64,000 nucleotides of DNA, taken from contig OY740718.1 in NCBI GenBank assembly GCA_963513945.1, positions 51,898,130 to 51,962,129 on the forward strand, given 5' to 3'. This DNA is from Hydrotaea diabolus. Taxonomy: Eukaryota; Arthropoda; Insecta; Diptera; Muscidae. This document shows positions 54,859-64,000 of this stretch, piece by piece. The first letter of the stretch is position 1. Every line of letters begins with the position of its first letter. The notes under the pieces were generated by a model. The model was not told where the DNA came from. It searched no databases and saw only the letters and a list, made by a program, of their open reading frames with translations. The translations under genes were made by a program, and so were the position numbers.

Positions 54859-55644
54859 TACACGCAGAGAAAAGATATGGTTACTATATGGTCACGGCAA
54901 CCATAGTATGTTCTCTGCAATAAAAGTATGGTCATCGTAACCATAGTATTGTTTTTTGAATTTCATTTTGACAATAGTATGATTGAGGCAATATTAATAT
55001 TGTTGAAATGTAACAAAAGTATTGTTGTCAAATTAAAAAATGATAATATGGTTGTAGCAACAATATAAATATGGTTGGTGGGACAAAAGTATTGTTTTCA
55101 TGGGTTTTATGTTAACAATAGCATGATTACGGCAATCATACCGGCAAAACCCTATTTTTTTAATTTGACAATGTTATTTTTACGATTCTTAATTTTTTTC
55201 AAAAAAACTAAATGATTTTTTTTTTACTGTTAAATAAATCACTCCTATTGTTACATAACTTACTTATAAAAACTCTTTATTGTTAAATAACAACGTATTC
55301 CAGTCTTTACAAACAATTTTGGGGATCATAGTATGGTTGTGAGGACCATACTATGGTTGTACGTTAAACATACTATGGTTATGTGGATCATAATATGGTT
55401 TTGGGGATCATAGTATGGTTGAATGTGAATAATAATATGGTTGTGGGGATCATAGTATGGTTGTGTGTGAATGATTCTATTGTTGTGAGGACCATAATAT
55501 TGTTATGGGGACCATAGTATGGTTGTGTGTGAACCATACTATTGTTGTGATGATCATAATATTGTTGTGCCATAACCATCTAGCCTACAATAGTATGGTG
55601 CTCTTCGAATATTGTTACCCAACCATACTTTTTTTCTGCGTGTA
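54859..55644 (-). mobile_element. Array-type MITE (TACACGCAG ends), copy 3, both ends intact
   Basis: TACACGCAGAGAAAAGATA at the left, tttttttctgcgtgta at the right, TA-ended. The unique side is at 54890-55150 (ggttggtgggacaaaagtat). The ~20-bp degenerate array is at 55320-55620 (gatcatagtatggttgtg, catactattgttgtg and variants). The best copy for defining the family termini. Confidence 0.85.
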
Positions 55645-57071
55645 TTTTAAAATTTTTAAGGTAACTGGAGTAACAATTTTAACGTTTCATATCCAATCCT
55701 CTCTTCTACTTATAATTTCCAATTTTTTCCTGGATTCACTAGTAGCTGTTTTTTATTCTTTTTCCATTTCCGAGTCGAGACAAAATTTCTATGTTGAGCG
55801 AAATCGAAAAATTTCATTTTAATGAATGTCAACATGCAGTACTTTCTGCGTAGGGTACTAAAAGTCACAACAACTCCTGAGGAATGCCTCGTGCTGGAAG
55901 TACGTGTACTTCATTTATTGCCTCCCATTTACGGCATGCACTCATGGGTGTTTCTAACAACACAAATATTTTTATTCGAATACAAAAAAAAAATAACGCA
56001 AAAATGAAAACTCGAAATTGTGATTTAACATTCGTGAGTTATCCATATTCGGTTACTGAATTATCATCAAACCATTTGGGCTACATTGTAAGTACCGCCG
56101 AAACCAGAAAACGAAACAAAAATCGACTTGACAAAACGCTGGCAACAGAACAGTGATTTCGATTTAAAGTATACATAAATTGACGTTTATTGCCGTAGCC
56201 GCCAAAGCTCAAGATCGATGGATGGTTGGATGGAGCGAGCTATTGTGGTGGTGCTTATGTGGGTGTTTGATTCTGTTTTATTCGCGTATCTTTGTAATTG
56301 ACATTAAATATGCATAGCAAGCATGCAATTTAAGGTGGTTACATTATAATCGAGTCTTGGAAATTTATACAAAAAAAAGTAAATTTTGCCAGAGAGCAAT
56401 TAAAGGAAAGGAACATTTGTAATACTCGTATTAGATACAGTAGACGACAAAACAATATTTGTCCACTCAAAACCAAATTTATGGCAGTATCGACTAGTTG
56501 AAGTGACAGATATTAATCGGTTCTTTCATCGAATGCTCAAAGCTTACATTGTCTCATATGTGGTTGAACATTTTTCCGGTAAACGTCAATTTTGAAATCT
56601 CTTAAATAGAAGGCGTTATAAAATCAATCACTTATAAGAAGCCATAGAATTTGCTTTATGGACAAATTGTAGCTGTAAGCGAATATGGTGGTTACGTGAG
56701 CTTATCTGCCTAGTGTGGTACAAGTAACAGAATTATTTTTTTTAAAAACTACTGTCTCTTCGGGCGTCCCGAAAAAGAGTAAATTTTGTTATCATCAGTC
56801 ATGTTAGTATTTTACCGAGAATTGTATTCACTGGTATTGACTTTAGTTCAAATGCTACTATCCTTTATCACAGTAAGTTCACATATCGACCTGGTATATT
56901 TCCCTTGTCAATGCGTTTGTAATAAGTCGAAATATTTGTCAGCGTCCGTACAAAATACCTTCAGGGTGACCAGCTAAGAATAATGGGAAAATAAATTTAT
57001 ATTTAACTACAAGGAAATGATCTATTAAATGGTTCCAGCTGTATTTATTCTATTATGATTGAAATATAACA
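55645..57071. other. No recognised gene
   Basis: Overlapping plus-strand frames at 55822-56156 have no recognisable motif. Nothing else is assigned. Confidence 0.4.
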
Positions 57072-59130
57072 TACTTAGTAGGGACATAAATACTGTTACA
57101 ACATCGAACACAACCATTTCAATAGTAGAACTGAAAATACCCCGTTAATGTCATATGGGTTTTGAAAGCTAACCTCAATATCGTTAGTCTGTAACGGGAT
57201 TTAAAAATTGTTTCAACTTTTTTCATGGAGTGGTCAGATAATGAGAACCGCTGTAATAGCGCTTTTCAAGTGTGAAATGGAAAAAGCGATATTTTCAAAA
57301 CGCTCCGGCCACTAGGGATTCAACGCATGTTCTCCTACCGATGCATAAAACTGTTTGAGAAGACTGGAGATTTAAAAGACCGCTAGCGCATGTCATTAAA
57401 GCCGTTAAATCAAGAATTCACAGAATTCCGCATCCGAAAACATAAAATCATGGCCCGTGAGATGAATATCATTAAAAAAGACTTGTGACTTGGGGGCTTT
57501 CAAACGACGTAACGGACATTTATTGACAGCAGCTTAAAAAAAAATTAGGATTGAAAAAATTCAAACGTCAGAAAAATTTTGTTCCCGATAAAAAAATTTT
57601 TACCGTTCAGGAAAAATTTAACAAGCAAAATGATAGATAGAGAAAATATATGGTTAATACATGGTCACGGCAACAATTGTATGTTCTCTGCAATAAAAGT
57701 ATGGTCGTCGCAACCATAGTATTGTTTTTTGAGTTTCGTTTTGACAATACTATGATTGCGGTAATATTAATATTGTTGAAATGTAACAATAGTATTATTG
57801 CCAAATTAAGAAATGAAAACTTGGTTGTAGCAACAATATAAATATGGTTGGTGGGACAAAAGTATTGTTTTCATGGGTTTTACAATAATATAATTACGGC
57901 AATCATACCGGTAAAATGGTAATGGTTTTTATTTGACAATGTTATTTTTACGAATCTTACGCAATAATAGTACTTTTTATATGTAAATTAATTTTTTTCA
58001 AAACAAACTACGGATTAGTATAACTGAAATGTTTTTAATAAACGATTTTTTTTACTGTTCAATAAATCACTCTTATTATTAAAAGTTTAATGTATTTTTA
58101 TAAACTTAATAAAAATCTCTATTGTTGAATAACAACTTCACAAAAAATTGTGGGGATTATAGTATGGTTGTGTGTGGGTCGTACAATGGATCATACTATG
58201 GTTGATTGTGAATAATAATATGGTTGTGGGGATCATAGTATGGTTGAGTGTGAATAATAATATGGTTGTGGGAATCATAGTATGGTTGTGTGTAAACAAT
58301 TCTATTGTTGCGAGAACCATAATATTGTTGCGGGGATCATAGTATGGTTATGTGTGAACCATACTATTGTTGTGGTGATCATAATATTGTTGTGACACAA
58401 CCATATAACCAACAATAGTATGATGCTCTTCGAATATTGTTACCACAACCATACTTTTTTTCTGCGTGTATGCGCGGTCATCTAAGGAACCATCTGAGCT
58501 GATCCCAAGGGTGGAAAAGGGTCATAACCCAGCTTCAGTCATGGTTTGGTGGGTTGTCTCTTACGTTGGGGTCACCGACCTGCATTTCTGCGAACAAGGA
58601 GTCAAAACATCGGCCAAAGTTTACCAAGAAACCGTTTTGGAAGCTGTTGTGAAGCCTCTTAACAATTTCCTGTCCAAAACCAGCCATGGACTTTCCAGCA
58701 GGATTCTGCGCCGGCCCATAAGGCTAAAACGTCCCAGGCCTGGCTTCGAAACAGTTTGTCAGCGTTCATTCCATTTGAAGAATGCCCCTCTGGCAGTCCA
58801 GGTTTGAACCCATTGGATTACAAATTGTGGACGGTTTTAGAGGACAAGGTTTGTCACAAATGATAGCCCAACATTGGATTTCTTAGGACTGATTTGGTTC
58901 GAGCTGTGGCCAATTTTCCAATGGACGAGGTTCGTGCAGCTATTGACGATTGGCCAGTGCGACTTAGGGCGTGTGTAAAGGCCAAAGGCGGACATTTCGA
59001 ATAAGTAGATTCTTTTTGGATACAATATACATCAATAAATATATTAAAAAATATTTGATCCAAAAACATTCAGTACTTTTTAATTTACAGCATAAAACGT
59101 GTGTAACAGTATTTATGCCCCTACTAAGTA
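57072..59130 (+). mobile_element. maT-like (DD37D) element split by an array-type MITE
   Basis: Ends TACTTAGTAGGGACATAAA and tttatgcccctactaagta, an excellent inverted repeat at TA. The host parts are 57072-57637 and 58471-59130. The transposase relic has larger deletions in the DNA-binding half than the 32572 copy. It keeps VMVWWVVSYVGVTDLHFCEQ, a frameshifted QQD block and a C-terminal AAIDDWPVRLRACVKAKGGHF. Around 57600-57640 the text caggaaaaatttaacaagc runs into the MITE and resumes with tgcgcggtcatctaagg, contiguous in the 32572 copy. Confidence 0.86.
57638..58470 (-). mobile_element. Array-type MITE, copy 4, nested in the maT-like element
   Basis: The right end tttttttctgcgtgta is intact; the left end begins at agagaaaatatatgg, lacking the outer ~8 bp (tacacgc). 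The interior parallels 54859-55644: unique side first, then the ~20-bp array at 58150-58450. Confidence 0.85.
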
Positions 59131-60172
59131 ATTCCAATTGCTGACCCATCTTTCTGCTACTGGTCAAACCGGTGAGTCGAACATGTACTGGCAACAATAT
59201 CTCGAATGTTGATCACACGTCCAGCTGACGTAAAAAAAATGGACAAATTAAATTCAGCTGTGCCGAAACTTTAAAACGCTTTATTTAAATTACGGCCCAT
59301 TTGAAAATTTTGCCAAGGGGCATGGCACCGGTCTCTTTTCTAGCAGGGTTTGTTTCTTCTCTTTTCATATCAACATCAAATGTACTTCTATAGTCATATC
59401 GGTATAAGTTTATGAGATATAACCTTTTTGAGTTCAGGGTTGTATGGGTGGGCTCACGCCTTCTTGTCCAATTATCACACAATGTAATCAATAATAACAT
59501 GCTAATCATTGATTTTATGCGGATAAAAATTTATAACGATCAGTCCATTTGGCCATAAATAAGATTTTTAAAAGGGGGCTTGATACCGATCCTTTGAAAT
59601 GAAGGTTTTTCGTACGGTCAACGGTAAGTCGCATGTTTCCATGTCGGAAAACCATCCGCTTTAATTGTTTTTGCACCTGGCATCAAAACGTAAATCATAG
59701 TTTATCACAGAGTGTTTCAATGACAAGAAATATGGTTCAGAATCGAGCCGAACGCAACCCATCCAACAAATATTTCTACATAAAGCAGCAATCAGGGGGC
59801 TACCACTGTAAGTGTGTAGTCCATTGTGGATTGAAAGGCGTTCAATGCGAGGGCGGGCACGCGGGGTTCCAACACCATAAGGAACTTAATCATCATCATT
59901 CAAAAACGATTCCATTGTCTAGAGAACACAGGGCAATCTTGTACGTACTTTAATTAAGTAATGATTCGTGGACCAGAAGCCAGACTGACCTTTAGCCGGA
60001 GATAACAACATGTAGTACAACGATCAGGGTAAAGACATCCATAAAAGCTTATTTTCAGACAACATTAAATAAAATAGCATCATTTACGAGAAGCTGTCAG
60101 GGTTCGATCAAAAGCTTAAGTGAGCTAGCTTCAATTTCTTGTTGATCTTCAACTGAAAAAAAACAAATCAAA
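59131..60172. other. Repeat debris and possible retropseudogene 5' flank
   Basis: 59330-59580 is the partner of the repeat at 52555-52806. The 106-codon frame at 59633-59953 has no recognisable domain. 60125-60172 (ttcttgttgatcttcaactg...aaaATG) looks like a copied 5' untranslated leader of the pseudogene that follows. Confidence 0.45.
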
Positions 60173-60566
60173 ATGTTCGTATCATCAGTCTCTCGTATTG
60201 CCTCCGTCGCCAGGACCGCTCTCCTTAACGGCTCCAAGCAATACTTGCGACCATTGAGCGGTGCAGTCATTAGCCAAAGCCAAACCTTTGCCGCTCAGAA
60301 CACAACCCCAGTTGCTTTACTGACACAAATCAGGTCTTTCCAGACCTCAAATTGATTCAGCTGCAGTATTCATTGGTGCTGGCACTGCAACAGTTGGTGT
60401 AGCTGGTTCCGGTGCCAGTATCGGAACAGTATTTGGTTCCCTCATCATTGGTTATGCCAGAAATCCATCATTGAAACAACATTTGTTCTTCTACGCCATT
60501 TTGGGTTTCGCCCTTTCCGAAGCTATGGGTCTTATGATGGCCTTCCTGCTCCTCTTCGCTTTCTAA
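60173..60566 (+). pseudogene. ATPsynC: Processed pseudogene of mitochondrial ATP synthase subunit c
   Basis: Starts MFVSSVSRIASVARTALLNG, a mitochondrial targeting peptide, and continues SQTFAAQNTTPVALLTQIRSFQTS. At 60348-60351 about five codons of the family (between FQTS and IDSAA) are missing with a net loss that is not a multiple of three, so the frame reaches a stop. In the shifted frame, the mature c subunit follows: IDSAAVFIGAGTATVGVAGS, GTVFGSLIIGYARNPSLKQH, YAILGFALSEAMGLMMAFLL. The proton-binding Glu (in ALSEAMG) is present. The second helix lacks the three residues normally between GL and MM, another in-frame deletion. The whole coding region is uninterrupted by introns. Two deletions plus lack of introns point to a retrotransposed dead copy; the parent gene must lie elsewhere. 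Gene name assigned by protein similarity to the dipteran subunit c. Confidence 0.9.
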
Positions 60567-62228
60567 AGTGGATTTGTGTCCTACGAAGACGTTAAATCTT
60601 AAAATTACAACAAAATGTAAATTAACATCAGTACTACAACAAAAACAACAACCACAGCTCTATCAACTTAATTGTTTTTAAAAAAACATCCAAGAGTACT
60701 AAAAAAACTAAAAGCATCATTCTTATTTAAGTTTAAAACGGAAATAAAACAGAAAAGTAACCATTGCCAATTAGTTTGTCCTTACTATGAAATAAAGCCT
60801 AGCGAAACTCGAAAGCTTTTCGAAACCCTTTTTTATAAGCAGTGTTTTATAGTGTATCTTTAGTCAGTAGACTAAATACAAATCAAGGAATTATCATTTT
60901 CTCCACATAAAATGTGTACAGGCTCCGAACAACCCAACATCAGCCAATTGGTGTCTGACACACATTTCGCCCCAATGGGTGTCAAAACGAACACCTTTCA
61001 TTTCATAGTTCATAAAAATTTTTATAATTTACGATATCGTTTTTCTACAGCTACAGCACATTGTATTGGCCGGTAAGAACAGATTTGATAGACAGTCATG
61101 CAATGGTCATCTAGAACCAATCACTATCGTACGACTGTTCTTTACGTACTTACGTTAAACGATTGTGTGGCCCATGGCAATTCAGGTGGAAACCTGTTAT
61201 TATAACACCCAAATACACCACGAATGAAATTGGACACAGACACTTTATGTATAGACAAACATAAAAATGTATAGTCGCCTCATAATTTATAACAATTTAA
61301 TTACGGCAATTAGAATCTTTTATGTCTGAAATGGTTTTGTTCGGAAACCACACATTCTTAAAAATAACGAATTGGTAGCCTACTTGATGGTGGGAGAGAC
61401 CACACGTACAATTTAAAAATTGAAATTCATACGTCGATAGTCGTACTTGATAATTATGATATGCTTCTAGTTGTAGGTTGAATAATAAAATCGAAATTTT
61501 AGATTTAGTTGATCCCAATCTCAACGTTAATCATAATCATATCTCAAAATAAAAGAAGCTGTATAAAATTATTTCACCTTTAAATAAACAGTATAACCCT
61601 TACACCTAACTAAAAGCCCAATTACTTCCCCTAATAAACAAGTATTTGATGTAAAGTTTACATGTCCATTCGTTGTCATAAGCATACTCCGGAAAAACTG
61701 GATCAATTTATGTTGGTTTGACAAACAAACAACAAACACTTAGTGTTGTGTAGGCCAGAAATATATAAAGCAACCCTACAACAACAAGTACAACAAGTGT
61801 TTCAGAATTTCGAAAACCGTGCGAAAGCAAAAGTCCTGCATCAACAAGTTTATTAAGTTATTTTAATGTGAAAAGTTACTACCTCCAAATTTTGCAGGAC
61901 AGTTGAAGTCAAAAACGAAATAATGGGTTCTTAAGCGAAAATCGCGACATGCGCTTCGTGTAAGTAGTTATCACTACTTTTCTAAAACATTGGATTTTGT
62001 GATGAAAAAACAAGGAGTGGTGTGCCACACTGACACACTGTTCCCGCGACAATCGATATTGCCAACTCGGCGATGTCAATGATATCGTTGGACATTTTTG
62101 TTAGGCAACGAAGAATCGTTGTTATTCAAAGTAGCGTTTGAGGTCGCTGAGGCAAATGTCGATCAAGCATTTGTGAGATAGTGCCAGAAACCGTAGGCAG
62201 GCGAGCAACTATAGGGTGATCCATCTAG
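60567..62228. other. 3' flank of the pseudogene and unassigned sequence
   Basis: A likely copied 3' untranslated region extends to at least 60660 (acaacaaaatgtaaattaac, acaacaaaaacaacaacc). A poly-A tail is not evident. 61735-61775 (cacttagtgttgtgtaggcc, agaaatatataaagcaaccct) is an isolated end of the 4681-type mariner. Otherwise nothing is recognised. Confidence 0.45.
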
Positions 62229-62386
62229 AGGTATTATTTCAGAACGGAAAAAATATAAAAATTCAAAACAAGTGTAGAATCTTTACTGGTAATTTGAAAG
62301 GACATTTTATGGCATTTATTTTTGGAATATAGTTTCCTTCAAATGTTGGCAGCAACTAAGCCTCAGGGTGTACTTATAAAGGGTGT

Positions 62387-63303
62387 TTTTTTATTGGGGT
62401 ATAGAACCTTAAGTTGGCATCACTTTTTTAACTGGCGGCCATTTTGTCAGCTGTCAAGTGATTAATATTTAGTTTGGTTTGCCATTTCATCATGAACAGG
62501 TTGACAAAAGAACAACGCTTGCAAAATGGGCCGAAAATGAGATTCATCTCGATGCTGATTTTCATCACAAAATTTTGTTCAGTGATGAGGCTCATTTTTG
62601 GTTGAATGGCTATGTCAACAAGCAAAATTGCCGAATTTGGAGTGAACAGAATCCACATGAGACCCTTGAGACGCCATAACATCCACAAAAACTGACTGTT
62701 TGGTGTGCTCTATGGGCTGGTGGAGTCATTGGGCCATACTTCTTCCGAAATAATGCTGGAGAGTCAGTTACCGTTAATGGAGACCGGTATAGAGCCATGA
62801 TAACCGACTATTTTGTTCCCGAATTGGATGGCATGAATGTGGATGAGTTGTGGTTCCAACAAGACGGCGCTACATGCCACACAGCGCACGTCACAATCGA
62901 ATTATTGAAGGAAACATTCGATCAGCGCATAATTTCGCGGAATGGACGTGTCAATTGGCCACCAAGATCGTGTGATTTGACACCATTGGATTATTTTCTT
63001 TGGGGATATGTGAAGTCGCTCGTCTACGCCAACAAACCAGAAACGTTAGGGGACTTGGAAGCCAACATTCGTGGCGTTATTGCCAACATACGGCCCCATA
63101 TGCTCGAAAAAGTGGTTGAAAATTGGACATGTAGAATTGGCTTTATTCGAGCCAGCCGCGGCGGCCACATGCCCGAAATCATATTTAAACATTAATGGCA
63201 TAAAATTATCCTTCCAATAAAGCCAAATTGATGGACATTAAAACGATTTTCTTGTGTTTTATTTCAATTCGAAGTTCTATACCTCAATAAAAAACACCCT
63301 TTA
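62387..63303 (+). mobile_element. DD41D deletion derivative, 917 bp, copy 2 (nested)
   Basis: Ends TAAAGGGTGTTTTTTTATT and caataaaaaacaccctttA, TA target. Its orientation is inverted relative to 47893-48809, with equal length. It lies inside another DD41D element (62229-63828), so it moved after that element was in place. Confidence 0.9.
62479..63195 (+). pseudogene. DD41D transposase lacking the DNA-binding domain, copy 2
   Basis: Same layout as copy 1: MPFHHEQVDKRTTLAKWAE, FSDEAHFWLNGYVNKQNCRI (first Asp). Then one in-frame TAA at 62680-62682 after ETLETP, where copy 1 has Leu. Then LTVWCALWAGGVIGPYFFRN, MNVDELWFQQDGATCHTAH (second Asp) and WPPRSCDLTPLDYFLWGYVK (third Asp). It ends at TAA 63193-63195. 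The codon that is nonsense in copy 1 (after MITDY) is intact here (FVPEL). Each copy therefore has a different single stop, showing independent decay after duplication. Confidence 0.88.
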
Positions 63304-63596
63304 CATTCTGAGGGTCCAATTTTGGATAAATCGTTCGAGCATTTCGACCGGTATGTTTTTAAAATAGATCCATTGTTTGATCCATTGTTTGAGCAGCTGT
63401 ATGGAAAGTGGCACCGTCCTGTTTAAACCAAGTGTCTTCAAGATTACGGGCTTCAAATTCAGGTAGCATAAAGATCGATATCATGGCGCAATAGCGAACA
63501 GCATTCACGGTTACGTTCCGGCCATCATCATTTTTGAAAAAATATACACCGATGATTCCACCAGCTTATAAACCGCACCAAACCGTGGTTTTCTCT

Positions 63597-63795
63597 GGCA
63601 CCTCTTGAACCTCTTCTTGTTGCTCTTTAGCCCAAATGTAGCAAGTTTATTTATTGACTTTGCGAGCCAGAAATGGGCCTCATCGCTGAACAAAATTTTG
63701 GTCGAAAATATGGCACCTCTTGAACCTCTTCTTGTTGCTCTTTAGCCCAAATGCGGCAAGTTTGTTTATTGACTTTGCGAGCCAGAAATGGGTCG
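63597..63795 (-). repeat. Internal tandem duplication (~115 bp) inside the DD41D host
   Basis: ggcacctcttgaacctcttc starts at 63597 and again at 63712. The two units, covering the first catalytic block (minus-strand FSDEAHFWLAKSINKLA and its repeat), differ at few positions. The duplication copies part of the catalytic core, so it arose after the element was dead or killed it. Confidence 0.85.
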
Positions 63796-63829
63796 AAACT
63801 TTCCTCACCGAACGCTCATATTCATAATA

Positions 63830-64000
63830 CGAGGGCGACCGCAAAACTAACTGGCCTGACACATTTTCTGTTTTATTAGCAACTTTTTGTTTTTTTGTTT
63901 TTTAAAAGAAATCTTTTATAAGCCATCTGTCAAAATTTCCGAAATATTTAATGATTATTTTCTTTGTTACAGGTGATTGAAGTAAACAAGTTTTTTAATT
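63830..64000 (+). mobile_element. 5' end of a CGAGGGCGACCGC-type mariner, cut by the window
   Basis: CGAGGGCGACCGCAAAACTA at TA (63828-63829), then tttctgttttattagcaac and taagccatctgtcaaaattt. This matches the 5' end of the 46448-47727 mariner in the other orientation. The coding region lies beyond the window end. Confidence 0.85.

Larger units (their letters stand above)
62229..63828 (-). mobile_element. DD41D element, GAGGTATT-end subtype, host of a second DD41D insertion
   Basis: The left edge ctagaggtattattt and the 3' tail (ctggtaatttgaaaggacat, ccttcaaatgttggcagcaa) are as in 43631-45279. The sequence stops at 62386 (gcctcagggtgtacttata) and resumes at 63304 (cattctgagggtccaatttt), which is contiguous in the 43631 copy. 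Transposase relics on the minus strand are FFKNDDGRNVTVNAVRYCAM-like, a second Asp block decayed at about 63415, and FSDEAHFWLAKSINKLATFG (first Asp, duplicated). The N-terminal side ends near 63800, next to a mariner. Confidence 0.8.

Noticed and set aside
55388..55579. Frames reading NHTMIPTTILLF-type repeats (also 35855-36055 and 58138-58320)
   Set aside because: These are translations of the ~20-bp array of the TACACGCAG MITEs, present in several frames.
59633..59953. 106-codon frame with several Cys and His residues as a zinc-finger gene
   Set aside because: The Cys/His spacing fits no finger type I know, and no splice or polyA context is evident.

Overview
The window reads as nuclear DNA of a higher fly (Diptera, Brachycera, probably a calyptrate). 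It is AT-rich and intron/intergenic in texture, with isolated coding blocks and very dense Tc1/mariner-type elements. Fly-typical dispersed repeats carry phrases such as tatacccTCCACC and a cgggcgtggcc or gttcggcca tag. The best host sequences are a spliced terminal exon (20063-20874) and an ATP synthase subunit c retropseudogene (60173-60566) close to the dipteran protein. No prokaryotic features, rRNA, tRNA or CRISPR were seen.

Layout. 0-6 kb: two non-LTR reverse transcriptase relics (one split by a DD41D element), a DD37D (maT-like) fragment and a 1.28 kb mariner. 7.9-14.2 kb: short TATGTGAC-type MITEs, a fly dispersed repeat with a GGCT run, an R1-like RT relic and two DD41D relics. 14.9-18.3 kb: a three-layer nest, in which a maT-like element was hit by a Transib/RAG1-like transposon and by a fold-back hAT-type MITE. 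18.6-22.5 kb: DD41D relics around the only convincing host exon. 22.6-23.9 kb: a ~190-bp satellite. 26.6-31.4 kb: a second mariner with a MITE in its terminal repeat, an unexplained inverted-repeat-bounded segment, and a 2.3 kb element with a DD41D-like transposase. 32.6-49 kb: a full-length maT-like element, several DD41D derivatives, long array-type MITEs (TACACGCAG ends) and a second 1.28 kb mariner. 50.5-51.1 kb: a second hAT fold-back. 51.7-59.1 kb: more MITEs and a maT-like copy split by an array MITE. 60.2 kb: the ATP synthase c pseudogene. 62.2-64.0 kb: a DD41D element containing another DD41D element, then the start of another mariner running off the window.

Almost every transposase is broken by stops, frameshifts or deletions. 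The biology is therefore mostly insertion history: at least seven nested insertions can be ordered by target-site duplications. The most notable locus is 15730-17414. Its Transib-like element keeps a RAG1-type CxxC and acidic residues, a CGTCG 5-bp target duplication, and a right end with a CACAGTG heptamer plus 23-bp spacer. Its left end is missing and replaced by a 22-bp perfect palindrome made from the target flank, which resembles a hairpin-opening scar.
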